Of a stretch of 9,778 nucleotides of DNA, positions 1 through 6,981 are shown piece by piece. Both the position numbers and the translations under genes were made by a program. Numbering within the stretch: the first letter of the stretch is position 1; the number at the start of each line of letters is the position of its first letter. The notes under the pieces are model-generated. The model ran no database searches, had not been told where the DNA came from, and saw only the letters and a list, made by a program, of their open reading frames with translations. This DNA is from Syntrophaceae bacterium UBA6255 (GTDB taxonomy: Bacteria > Desulfobacterota > Syntrophia > Syntrophales > Smithellaceae): NCBI GenBank assembly GCA_002441205.1, contig DJVN01000275.1:9509-19286 (forward strand), in the 5' to 3' direction.

Positions 1-940
1 CAAGAAGATATGGCGAGTATTTTAAAGCCTTGATTACGGCAGCACTGATAACAATAATCAGTATGGCAGAAACCAAAACATGCCACACCGGAATTTGTAA
101 CGGGAATAATTGCATAATAATCAAATCATGAGGATAAAATATTTTTTCTAAATAAGTGACAAAAGCGACGATCGCGTTTGAAATCCGGGATGACAGGGGG
201 AAATGTGTCATTAATGCATCATCGCGGGCATGCATTGTAATGAAAGAAAAAATCACTGCAAGAATGAAAAAAGGCGTTTTTTCACGCAATTGCCATAAAA
301 TTAAATTAATTTGTCCGGATCGAAAACGGCCGAGCGGCGCATAATCAAGAAGAATCATGATAACCGGCAGGGTAACAACCATGGGCTTGCTCATCAAAGC
401 AAGGACAAACGGAATAAATATTAACAAATACCTTTTGATGAACGGTTTTTCCGTATAATAAACATAAAAACAAAGAGTCATTATCCCGAAAAAAGCACTT
501 AACAAATCTCTCCGTTTAGCAATCCAGGCAACGCATTCCACATGAAGAGGATGCAACGCGAAAACCGCGGCAACAAAAGCACTTCGCCAGATTGCGCCTG
601 TCATGCGTTTAAACAGCCAGAACAGCAATACAGTGGACAACATATGCAGAATGACATTGATAACATGATAACCGCCGGCGTTAAGACCGAATAGATAATA
701 ATCCAGCATTAGGGAAAGCCATGTTACGGGATGCCAGTATTGTCCATGAGTCGAGCTAAACGCCCAGCGCAATTCTTTCAGTGTAATTCCGGACTGGATA
801 TGACTGTTCTGCGTAACATAAATTGTATCATCAAGACTGATAAAGTCATATTGATTCACCTGCCCAAAAACTGCAACTGTGGCGAATATTAAAATGGCAT
901 AGATGACTAATATCTGTTTATTAGGATTAATATTTTTCAT
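1..940 (-). CDS. Multi-pass GT-C type glycosyltransferase, DUF1736/TMTC-like (3' end outside window)
   Basis: An open frame starts at ATG 940 and stays open to base 1, giving the first 313 residues; the C-terminus lies outside the window. The protein begins with a membrane segment (about residues 10-27), then an acidic SLDD motif (D37, D38) in the first external loop, WHPVTW (69-74), HPLHVE (130-135), KRRDLL (142-147) and several more hydrophobic helices. A later segment, YPHDLI, resembles the 'PhDLavfYP' region of DUF1736. This order matches bacterial relatives of TMTC O-mannosyltransferases, integral membrane enzymes that use a polyprenyl-linked sugar and usually carry C-terminal TPR repeats; any such repeats would lie past the left edge. 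The usual AERKDVL is AKRRDLL here. No clear Shine-Dalgarno is visible, but no better start exists. Acceptor and sugar are unknown. Confidence 0.82.
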   Translation of the reverse strand, partial: MKNINPNKQILVIYAILIFATVAVFGQVNQYDFISLDDTIYVTQNSHIQSGITLKELRWAFSSTHGQYWHPVTWLSLMLDYYLFGLNAGGYHVINVILHMLSTVLLFWLFKRMTGAIWRSAFVAAVFALHPLHVECVAWIAKRRDLLSAFFGIMTLCFYVYYTEKPFIKRYLLIFIPFVLALMSKPMVVTLPVIMILLDYAPLGRFRSGQINLILWQLREKTPFFILAVIFSFITMHARDDALMTHFPLSSRISNAIVAFVTYLEKIFYPHDLIIMQLFPLQIPVWHVLVSAILIIVISAAVIKALKYSPYLL

Positions 941-1014
941 GTTGTCACGAGATAAATTTTTATATCATATATTGAACCCAAGTTCAGCAGCTTTTTGATA
1001 ACTTCCTGTCCAAA
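937..1014 (-). pseudogene. Possible truncated 3' tail of a lost upstream gene
   Basis: A stop-free frame after a TAA at 1017-1015 encodes 25 residues (begins FGQEVIKKLL, ends IYLVTT). It ends in TGA at 939-937, overlapping the ATG of the glycosyltransferase gene as ATGA, an arrangement typical of translationally coupled genes. It has no start codon, and the transposase relic lies immediately upstream. I infer it may be the stump of a gene whose 5' part was lost. A 25-codon open frame can easily occur by chance, so confidence is low. Confidence 0.2.
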
Positions 1015-1269
1015 TTATGCGGGGATCATAGGATCATAGGGTCACCCATTAAAAGGCACCTGATCTTTCATGATATGATAAGCCGCCCTGGCCAGTTTGT
1101 GAGCCGAGGCATTGGGGGCAGAGGGGAGACGCCCTTCAAATTGTAACATAATGTGGGACAGAGGGACGCTGTTAACTTATTAACTTTCTCCTCTGAAAAG
1201 AACAAGGGATTATGCATTTTTAAACAAGATTAAATGCGGTATTAACACATAAAGAATGCGATATTTTCT
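941..1269. other. Degraded intergenic spacer with transposon debris
   Basis: No intact gene is seen in these 329 bases. The left part holds the possible gene stump, a tandem 8-bp repeat GGATCATA (1023-1030 and 1031-1038) and the transposase relic. The right part (1150-1269) is AT-rich, with a near-direct repeat AATGCGGTATT/AATGCGATATT (1233-1243 and 1255-1265). A weak inverted repeat GCATTT/AAATGC (1214-1219/1232-1237) downstream of the ATPase gene might act as a poor terminator but lacks a clean T-tract. Confidence 0.5.
1042..1149 (-). pseudogene. C-terminal relic of an IS110-like transposase
   Basis: Read on the minus strand, this stretch gives 35 codons ending in TGA that contain ASAHKLARAAYHIMKDQ. 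The pattern 'xxxKLARxxYxxxKDxxxF' resembles the extreme C-terminus of IS110/IS116/IS902 transposases, after the Transposase_20 domain. Nothing of the DEDD catalytic domain or Transposase_20 core remains, and the upstream sequence does not continue the homology. It is therefore a remnant and not a functional gene. The ATG at 1149 is probably incidental. Family assignment is by recognition of a short motif and could be wrong in detail. Confidence 0.5.
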
Positions 1270-1971
1270 TTACTGAGCGTCTTTTATCAGCATCGTCGCC
1301 GTGTCAAGAAGCAAATCATTTTTCGCGGAGTCTTTTGATTTTCCTTTGAGGGATTTAATGTAAACCTCGTCGCCTTTGGTCGCCAGTTGAACGATTACAT
1401 CGAACAAATCCGCCACATGTAAAAATGAAAGAGGCAGGCCATTTTCCTGTGGTGGTTCGTGACGGTGCGTATGCACCGTAAACCAAAGGCGCATGGAATA
1501 TTTATTGGCCAGTTCTTTTAATTGCACAAGCTGCCCTCTTCCCGCATCATCAAATTTAAAGCCATCAATAATGACGGTGTTTGGCTTGAAAATATTTTGT
1601 TCCATTAAATCGGTCAAACGCTCCTCCAGTTTCGGTGCGCTGAAGCCTTCCACCTTGAAAGTCATGATAAAACGATACGGCTGAATTTTATCCCAGTATT
1701 CATTCCCGTCAGGAATACCGAATTTTTCAGCAATGTCATGAAATATTTCCTGATACCATAAATCAACCTTGCTCACCGCGTCATTGAGGCTGACATGCAA
1801 AACAGGCTGCTCGCGCAACATCATGTTTAAAGCTAGTTGAACAAGCAGAGCGGTCTTCCCTACCCCGGCATGAGCTAGAACAGCGCCGAAACCTCCGACA
1901 GGTAAAATGTCTTCGTCGTCATAACCAAGATTGACAAGCGGATTGCGGTAAATCATTTCTTTTTTCATCAT
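1270..1971 (-). CDS. RecA/KaiC-like P-loop ATPase of unknown function
   Basis: This 233-residue soluble protein is a small RecA-fold ATPase. The P-loop AHAGVGKTA (33-41) follows a short N-terminal arm and replaces the first Walker A glycine with Ala33. The next strand LHVSLND (58-64) and the Walker B strand NTVIIDG (131-137, Asp136) fit a RecA/KaiC/DnaB-like core. A histidine-rich VHTHRH (166-171) sits where a sensor strand would lie. The C-terminus (VYIKSLKGKSKDS) resembles the end of KaiC/DnaB-type cores. No membrane segment or DNA-binding motif is recognisable. The frame extends upstream to an ATG at 2040, five bases past the fusA stop, but that start lacks a ribosome site. ATG 1971 has AAGGA seven bases upstream, so I chose it; the ATG at 1968 is also possible. 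It lies 74 bases after fusA on the same strand and is probably co-transcribed. I do not recognise a characterised homologue. Confidence 0.75.
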   Translation of the reverse strand: MMKKEMIYRNPLVNLGYDDEDILPVGGFGAVLAHAGVGKTALLVQLALNMMLREQPVLHVSLNDAVSKVDLWYQEIFHDIAEKFGIPDGNEYWDKIQPYRFIMTFKVEGFSAPKLEERLTDLMEQNIFKPNTVIIDGFKFDDAGRGQLVQLKELANKYSMRLWFTVHTHRHEPPQENGLPLSFLHVADLFDVIVQLATKGDEVYIKSLKGKSKDSAKNDLLLDTATMLIKDAQ

Positions 1972-1978
1972 GATGATA

Positions 1979-1983
1979 TCCTT
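1979..1983 (-). promoter_or_regulatory. Ribosome binding site setting the ATPase start
   Basis: AAGGA on the minus strand lies seven bases before ATG 1971. No comparable site precedes the longer-frame ATG at 2040, where the preceding bases are the fusA stop and an A/T run. This supports the 233-residue form over the 256-residue form. Confidence 0.6.
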
Positions 1984-2045
1984 ATAAGTTAAATGAATAA
2001 CATTATTTTCTTTTTTCAGGGCAACGCTGATTGTGTACATTTAAA

Positions 2046-4133
2046 TTATGCGGCCGATTTCTTATTCTGAGCAACATCCAGAGCAATTTTTTCCGCTATG
2101 GACTGCGGTACCTGACGGTACAGGGCAAATTCCATGGTAAACTGCGCTTTCCCCTGCGTGGCGGAACGAAGGATGGTCGAAAATCCAAACATTTCCGCAA
2201 GCGGTACCTGCGCTTCAATCACGCACATGACATCTTCATCCTGAGAGCCGATAATCATGCCTCGTCGCTGATTGAGAAGTCCCATAACAGGCCCCTGAAA
2301 TTCCACCGGAGTTTCCACGACTACCTTCATTATCGGTTCGTGTATAACCGGTTTTGCCCGAAGATATGCTTCCTTGAACGCGCCTCGCGCCGCCGCCTGA
2401 AAGGCCATATCCGAAGAATCCACCGCGTGCGATGCGCCGTCATTGATGACAACCTTCACACCGGTCACCGGGAATTCCAGTTTCGGTCCCTTGGCCATGC
2501 TCTGTTTGAATCCTTTTTCGCAGGCCGTAATATATTGCGAGGGAATCGCCCCGCCGAATATTTTATTTTCAAAAATAAATTCAGCATCAGAAATCGGTTC
2601 CAGATAACCCGCCACGCGTCCGAATTGCCCCGCGCCGCCCGTCTGTTTCTTATGCGTGTAGTTAAACTCGGCGCGCTGGGTAATGGTTTCGCGATACGCT
2701 ACACGGGGATTGCCCGTCGTAACATCAGCGCCGTATTCACGACGCATTCTTTCCACATAAATATCCAGATGCAGCTCGCCCATGCCCTCAATGATCGTAT
2801 CGCCGGTTTCGTTATCGACAAACGTTTTAAAGGTCGGATCTTCCTTGGCAAATCTATTGAGCGCCTTGGCCATAGCCATCTGCGATTTGTTATCTTTGGG
2901 CACGATAGCCAACGATATAACAGGTTTGGGAACATACATCGAAATCATGGTTAAATTCACTTCCGGAGACGTGAAGGTATCTCCCGAAGAACACTCGATT
3001 CCGAATAAAGCACCTATGTATCCGGCACGCAGATATTCGACATCTTCCATTTGATCGGCGTGCATGCGCACCAGACGCCCTACCTTCACCTTTTTGCCTG
3101 TGCGGACGTTGACGATTGTCGAACCTTTTTCCAAGGTTCCCTGATAAACACGGATGTATGTCAACTGACCGTACTGGCCGTCCTCCAGTTTAAAGACCAA
3201 AGCAACAATCGGTTTTTCCGTATCGTTGCTGAGCACGACCGTTTCTTCGTTATTGTCCATGTCAATTGCCACATTTTCTATCTCGGACGGACAGGGCAGA
3301 AGATAGGTAACGCCATCAAGCATCGGCTGAACGCCTTTATTTTTATAAGCGGAGCCCATGTAAACGGGCGTTATTTCTCTTTGCAAAGTACCTTTGCGCA
3401 GTGCCTCGTAAATCATCTCGGAAGATATTACACTTTCATTTAAGATTGCTTCCGTCAATTCATCGGAAAATAACGATGCTGCATCAATCAGTTCTTCCCG
3501 CCTCCCTTTTGCTTCTTCCAGAAGATTTTGCGGAATTTCCGCCTCGCGAACAATTTCGCCGTTGCTGCCATCGAAGTAAAGAGCCTTCATGGCCACTAAA
3601 TCAACAACGCCTTGCACTTCGTTTTCCAGACCGATGGGAATCTGCATCGCCACGGCATTGTGCCCCAGTTTTGATTTCAACTGACCGATGACACGGAAGG
3701 GGTTGGCACCGCTGCGATCGCATTTATTGATAAAAGCAATGCAGGGAACCTTGTACCGTTTCATCTGACGGTCAACGGTGATGGACTGTGATTGAACGCC
3801 GCCAACGGCGCATAAAACCAAAATAGCTCCGTCTAAGACACGCAAAGAGCGTTCCACTTCGATGGTGAAATCAACATGACCCGGTGTGTCTATGATATTT
3901 ACTTCATGGCCCTTCCACTCACAATACGTGGCCGCCGAAGCAATCGTAATGCCGCGTTCCTTTTCCAGTTCCATGGAATCCATCGTGGCGCCGACTCCGT
4001 CTTTACCCTTGACATCATGAATGGCATGAATCCTTTTCGTATAGTAAAGAATTCTCTCGGTAAGCGTGGTTTTCCCCGAATCAATATGAGCGCTTATACC
4101 GATATTACGAATTTTCTGATCATCGATTTTCAT
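2046..4133 (-). CDS. fusA: Elongation factor G, mitochondrial/spd EF-G1 type
   Basis: This 695-residue protein has the usual EF-G length and is complete. It is the ribosome-associated GTPase that drives mRNA-tRNA translocation. All G motifs are present: G1 AHIDSGKT (15-22), G2 ERGIT (59-63), G3 DTPGH (82-86), G4 NKCD (136-139) and G5 GSA (260-262). Domains II-V follow; GMGELHLDI marks domain III and the RRGMI loop marks domain V. Ser19 in place of the usual Ala, and GKDGVGATMDSME after the P-loop, are hallmarks of the mitochondrial EF-G1/spdEFG1 subfamily. In organisms with that subfamily a second EF-G typically handles ribosome recycling (family knowledge). The start ATG 4133 has AAGGA seven bases upstream. 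The gene is not in a str operon: no rpsL, rpsG or tuf flanks it. It has its own promoter and leader hairpin. A P-loop ATPase gene follows on the same strand. Confidence 0.97.
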   Translation of the reverse strand: MKIDDQKIRNIGISAHIDSGKTTLTERILYYTKRIHAIHDVKGKDGVGATMDSMELEKERGITIASAATYCEWKGHEVNIIDTPGHVDFTIEVERSLRVLDGAILVLCAVGGVQSQSITVDRQMKRYKVPCIAFINKCDRSGANPFRVIGQLKSKLGHNAVAMQIPIGLENEVQGVVDLVAMKALYFDGSNGEIVREAEIPQNLLEEAKGRREELIDAASLFSDELTEAILNESVISSEMIYEALRKGTLQREITPVYMGSAYKNKGVQPMLDGVTYLLPCPSEIENVAIDMDNNEETVVLSNDTEKPIVALVFKLEDGQYGQLTYIRVYQGTLEKGSTIVNVRTGKKVKVGRLVRMHADQMEDVEYLRAGYIGALFGIECSSGDTFTSPEVNLTMISMYVPKPVISLAIVPKDNKSQMAMAKALNRFAKEDPTFKTFVDNETGDTIIEGMGELHLDIYVERMRREYGADVTTGNPRVAYRETITQRAEFNYTHKKQTGGAGQFGRVAGYLEPISDAEFIFENKIFGGAIPSQYITACEKGFKQSMAKGPKLEFPVTGVKVVINDGASHAVDSSDMAFQAAARGAFKEAYLRAKPVIHEPIMKVVVETPVEFQGPVMGLLNQRRGMIIGSQDEDVMCVIEAQVPLAEMFGFSTILRSATQGKAQFTMEFALYRQVPQSIAEKIALDVAQNKKSAA

Positions 4134-4166
4134 TACACTTTCCTTTTTATTCTATTGCATATATAA

Positions 4167-4205
4167 GAAACCCCCTCTGGGTTAATCTCTTCCAGATGGG
4201 GTTTC
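4167..4205 (-). promoter_or_regulatory. Strong hairpin in the fusA leader
   Basis: Arms GAAACCCCCTCTGG (4167-4180) and CCAGATGGGGTTTC (4192-4205) pair over 13 bp with one mismatch (4175/4197) and an 11-base loop. It lies between the predicted fusA promoter and the fusA ribosome site, so it would be within a leader of about 95 bases. On the minus strand the stem is followed by TTATATAT, a poor but U-rich tract, so it could act as an attenuator or a stabilising leader structure. No minus-strand gene upstream would need a terminator here. Confidence 0.5.
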
Positions 4206-4234
4206 CACCATAAACGAGCATTTGTGAGGGTGGC

Positions 4235-4263
4235 TTAATACATGTTGCGGCGCAATATGTCAA
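4235..4263 (-). promoter_or_regulatory. Predicted sigma-70 promoter of fusA
   Basis: On the minus strand, TTGACA (4263-4258, perfect -35) is separated by 17 bases from TATTAA (4240-4235, 4/6 match to -10). Transcription would start near 4228, about 95 bases before the fusA ATG. The spacer contains an 11-base inverted repeat TTGCG-G-CGCAA (4245-4255) that could be an operator. Confidence 0.55.
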
Positions 4264-4367
4264 GTTATTATTTAATATAGGAAAAATAGTAAGAAAGCTT
4301 GTATATTACAGTTAAACGTGCTAATCAGCTTTTCAGCATAATTTATTGAATTATAAAGGTGTTCTAG

Positions 4368-5336
4368 ATGTTTGATGAAATAATGCCTCACCTCTACCGG
4401 ATTATCATCCCATTGCCCAACAGTCCGTTGAAAGAATTGAATTCGTATGTCATGAAAGCCGATGACCGCAATCTGATTATTGACACCGGATTCAACCGCA
4501 ATATTTGCTTTGAAGCCATGCAGAAAGGATTGCATGATTTGGATATCGATTTGAACAAAACAGATTTTATGCTGACGCACATGCACTCGGACCACACGGG
4601 ACTGGTTTCCCGATTATTTACCGATACCAGCAAGGTTTACATCAGCAGAATCGACTCTCTCGTATTTAACGAAAACATCGACTGGTCGGCAATGTTGGAG
4701 TACGCCATGCATAACGGTTTCGAACTGGAAGAACTTATCAGGGCCGCCGAAAGCCACCCCGGATTCAAGTACAGACCGAAAAAAATCCCCGAATTCAGTC
4801 TGCTTGATAACGATGATATCTTACAAATCGGCGACTACCGCCTTAAATGCCTGCTGACACCCGGACATACTCAAGGCCATATCTGTCTCTATGAAGAAGA
4901 AAAACAACTATTTTTCTCCGGTGACCACGTCCTCTACGATATAACGCCTCATATCGAGTCGTGGTCTTACGAAGTAAATTCCCTTAAAAACTATATAGAG
5001 AGTCTGAACAAGGTGAGGAATCTTCCTGTAAAATTGGTTCTTCCGGGACACCGAAATTTCTTCACCGATCTTGCGGGAAGAATAGATGAATTGAAAAATC
5101 ATCACGAAATCAGAGCTAATGAAGTACTTGAGGTTTTGGGCAAAAACACTTTGAGCGCCTATGATATTGCTGCAGGCATGACCTGGGATATCGACTGCGA
5201 CAGTTGGGAGCAATTTCCCATAACCCAGAAATGGTTTGCCGTCGGCGAAGCCATCGCTCACCTGCTTTATCTGGAAAGTGAAGGACAAGTCAAAAGACTC
5301 AAGGGCGAGAAAACCGACACATACACAGCATTATAA
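4368..5336 (+). CDS. MBL-fold metallo-hydrolase with C-terminal winged-helix tail
   Basis: This 322-residue cytoplasmic protein is a metallo-beta-lactamase-fold hydrolase of the glyoxalase II-like group. Metal ligands are visible in order: HMHSDH (71-76), His167 in TPGHTQGH, Asp186 in FSGDH, and His228 in LPGH. All ligands for a binuclear metal site are present, so it should be active. The C-terminal part (about 245-310, with a LSAYDIA segment) resembles the winged-helix tail common in this family. There is no signal peptide or membrane segment. The substrate cannot be told; relatives cleave thioesters and other esters. The start has AAGG about seven bases upstream. It is divergent from fusA and is followed after 84 bases by the SagB-like oxidoreductase gene on the same strand, possibly as one unit. 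Confidence 0.9.
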   Translation: MFDEIMPHLYRIIIPLPNSPLKELNSYVMKADDRNLIIDTGFNRNICFEAMQKGLHDLDIDLNKTDFMLTHMHSDHTGLVSRLFTDTSKVYISRIDSLVFNENIDWSAMLEYAMHNGFELEELIRAAESHPGFKYRPKKIPEFSLLDNDDILQIGDYRLKCLLTPGHTQGHICLYEEEKQLFFSGDHVLYDITPHIESWSYEVNSLKNYIESLNKVRNLPVKLVLPGHRNFFTDLAGRIDELKNHHEIRANEVLEVLGKNTLSAYDIAAGMTWDIDCDSWEQFPITQKWFAVGEAIAHLLYLESEGQVKRLKGEKTDTYTAL

Positions 5337-5341
5337 AAATC

Positions 5342-5375
5342 AAACCGTTTATCATGAATGATCATGATATGGTTT
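5342..5375 (+). other. Hairpin between MBL and SagB-like genes
   Basis: AAACC (5342-5346) pairs with GGTTT (5371-5375), and inside these TATCATGA (5350-5357) pairs with TCATGATA (5362-5369) around a 4-base loop. It begins five bases after the MBL stop. It has no T-run, so it is not a convincing intrinsic terminator. It may be an mRNA 3'-end or processing structure between two tandem genes. Confidence 0.35.
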
Positions 5376-5420
5376 CACAAGAGCATAATAAGTTGGAAAG
5401 ATAATTATTAATCGGATGAT

Positions 5421-6182
5421 ATGATAGACAAAGACCTTATCAAAACATACAGATTATTTCTCAAGGACAGCATCCGCAAGGCCATTGATTTCTCGCAAGT
5501 GGATCAGAGCCTTGGCATTCATCCTCCTCCCATTGAAAAACCGTATTCAAAAGATGCCAAACGTATTGATCTGGTTCAATGGAATCAACTAAAAAATATC
5601 CGCAAGATCGAATTAAAAACAGCTATTGAGAATCGTGAAAGCATACGATCTTATCGTAATCAACCTTTATTGATTGAAGAATTATCTTTTCTCTTATGGT
5701 CAACTCAGGGCGTCAGACAAAAACGTGATGAAGGACATGCGTTAAGAACCGTTCCTTCCGCGGGCTGCCGCCATGCTTTGGAGACATATTTATGTATTCT
5801 GAACGTTCAGGACATTGAACAGGGAATCTATCGCTACCTGCCGCTTGAACATCAACTCTTGCAGGAGTTTACCGAAGACAATCTGAGCAAAAAAATAACT
5901 CAGGCTGCTTTTGGTCAAAGCTATCCCGGAGAGGCGGCCGTCACCTTCATCTGGACAGCTATACCTTATAGAATGGAATGGCGTTACAGCATTGCCTCAC
6001 ACAAGGTCATTGCCATTGATGCCGGTCATGTCTGCCAAAATCTTTATCTTGCCTGTGAAGCGATCGGGGCCGGTACCTGTGCCATAGCCGCTTATGATCA
6101 GGAGAAAATGGACAAACTTCTACGCCTTGACGGGCAGGATGAATTTACCATATATCTTGCCTCTGTCGGCAAAAAGCGCTAA
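5421..6182 (+). CDS. SagB-like nitroreductase-family FMN oxidoreductase
   Basis: This 253-residue protein belongs to the nitroreductase superfamily, SagB/ThcOx-type branch. Landmarks are RESIRSYR (72-79, phosphate-binding arm of the FMN site), PSAGCRHALE (112-121), the helix DAGHVCQNLYLA (200-211) and IGAGTCAIAAYD (215-226), ending in the short strand YLASVG (245-250). An N-terminal extension of about 60 residues precedes the domain, as in many stand-alone SagB-like proteins. Members of the branch use FMN; some oxidise azolines in peptide natural products, but most stand-alone copies are uncharacterised. No YcaO or E1-like cyclisation gene and no precursor peptide is visible nearby, so an azole-peptide role is not supported here. 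The ribosome site is weak (CGGA five bases before the ATG). It is probably cytoplasmic. Confidence 0.85.
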   Translation: MIDKDLIKTYRLFLKDSIRKAIDFSQVDQSLGIHPPPIEKPYSKDAKRIDLVQWNQLKNIRKIELKTAIENRESIRSYRNQPLLIEELSFLLWSTQGVRQKRDEGHALRTVPSAGCRHALETYLCILNVQDIEQGIYRYLPLEHQLLQEFTEDNLSKKITQAAFGQSYPGEAAVTFIWTAIPYRMEWRYSIASHKVIAIDAGHVCQNLYLACEAIGAGTCAIAAYDQEKMDKLLRLDGQDEFTIYLASVGKKR

Positions 6183-6244
6183 AGCAAGCATTCCGTAGTG
6201 CTTAAAGATCAGATTGGATACCTATTATTAAATAATTAAATAAG

Positions 6245-6901
6245 TTAGCGCATATTTAAAAGTTTGGGAAATAGTTCACTGCGGTTTTTAATGCCGATGA
6301 TACGAAAGATTTCTTTCTGGTGGTCTTTTACGGTGTATTCAGAGATACAAAGTTTGCTGGCAATTACCCTGTTTGAATCTCCTGCTGCAGATAAAATGGC
6401 TATTTCCTGCTGTCTGGGAGTCAATGGAAATTGTTTAAGTTTCGCCTTCACAAATTTGTAATCTTGGAGAGTTATTTTATCTAATTTATCATGCTTAAAA
6501 TTTTTCATTTTTATTTCGTGATTGGATACATCAGATACCACAGACACAAAGAAAGTTTTCCCTCTCATCTTGATAGGAAATGAATAAAGTAAAAATTTTA
6601 TATTCATTTTATTCTTGATCTTAAGTTCAACCGGGAAACTTTTAACAAATCCTCGTTTGCCTATTTCATCAACAAGTAATTTTCTTTGCTCTGCCGAAAA
6701 TAATCCGAGTTCCGTTGATGTACGTCCTATTATCTTTTTACGCTGCAACCCAAAAAAATTAACAACAGATTCATTTACCTCAATACAAGCGCCATCCTTA
6801 GCCCTGGTGATAGCCATAGGAAACGGCGATTTCATGAATGATTTTTTGATCAAGTCTTTTACAGAAGTTTTTACTGTTCCCTTAACGCGTTTCATAGCCA
6901 T
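6245..6901 (-). CDS. PAS domain - LuxR-type HTH transcription regulator
   Basis: This 218-residue protein has an N-terminal PAS sensor domain (about 24-125, with a CIEVNESVVNFFG region and a closing VVSDVSNHE strand), a lysine-rich linker, and a C-terminal LuxR/GerE helix-turn-helix (about 159-215). The HTH begins LTPRQQEIAIL and contains VIASKLCISEYTVKDHQ. There is no receiver domain, histidine kinase module or membrane segment, so it should act as a one-component cytoplasmic regulator responding to a ligand or redox signal through PAS. AGAGGA lies about ten bases before ATG 6901, which favours that start over Met3. The gene converges with the SagB-like gene and diverges from the STAS gene, with which it shares a control region. 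It probably regulates that region, itself included; the sequence does not reveal the signal. Confidence 0.88.
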   Translation of the reverse strand: MAMKRVKGTVKTSVKDLIKKSFMKSPFPMAITRAKDGACIEVNESVVNFFGLQRKKIIGRTSTELGLFSAEQRKLLVDEIGKRGFVKSFPVELKIKNKMNIKFLLYSFPIKMRGKTFFVSVVSDVSNHEIKMKNFKHDKLDKITLQDYKFVKAKLKQFPLTPRQQEIAILSAAGDSNRVIASKLCISEYTVKDHQKEIFRIIGIKNRSELFPKLLNMR

Positions 6902-6923
6902 AATTATATTTTCCTCTTTAATA

Positions 6924-6951
6924 ATTATATTAAATATTAATAATAATTCAA
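6924..6951 (-). promoter_or_regulatory. Predicted promoter of the PAS-LuxR gene
   Basis: On the minus strand TTGAAT (6951-6946) is separated by 16 bases from a perfect TATAAT (6929-6924). The -35 overlaps the outer part of the left arm of the inverted repeat at 6948-6981. The predicted start point (about 6917) falls at the ribosome site, giving a very short leader, so the true start could differ. Confidence 0.4.
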
Positions 6952-6981
6952 CCCCCCTCTTTAGAGGGATATAGGGGTTGA
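6948..6981. promoter_or_regulatory. Candidate operator between divergent genes
   Basis: A perfect 8-bp inverted repeat TCAACCCC (6948-6955) / GGGGTTGA (6974-6981) encloses a second hairpin CCCTC/GAGGG (6955-6959/6964-6968; shares base 6955). Both arms end in the TTGA of an outward-facing -35 element, one for the PAS-LuxR gene and one for the STAS gene. The symmetry suggests a regulator binding site controlling both promoters, plausibly the PAS-LuxR protein itself. Confidence 0.45.

Noticed and set aside
156..344. A 62-codon plus-strand frame at the left edge
   Set aside because: It is antisense to the glycosyltransferase frame, which runs unbroken to base 1 with clear family motifs.
2031..2954. 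A 307-codon plus-strand open frame antisense to fusA
   Set aside because: It lies wholly over the highly conserved fusA coding frame, has a basic low-complexity composition with no recognisable domain and no good ribosome site. It is a by-product of fusA codon use, as are the other antisense frames at 2782-3054, 3051-3443, 3401-3691 and 3876-4166.
4272..4595. A 107-codon minus-strand frame over the MBL gene start
   Set aside because: It overlaps the fusA-MBL intergenic region and the conserved MBL N-terminus, and shows no domain or ribosome site.
6186..6203. Short inverted repeat AAGCA/TGCTT between the SagB-like and PAS-LuxR genes as a terminator
   Set aside because: The stem is only 5 bp with an 8-base loop and no T-run on either side.
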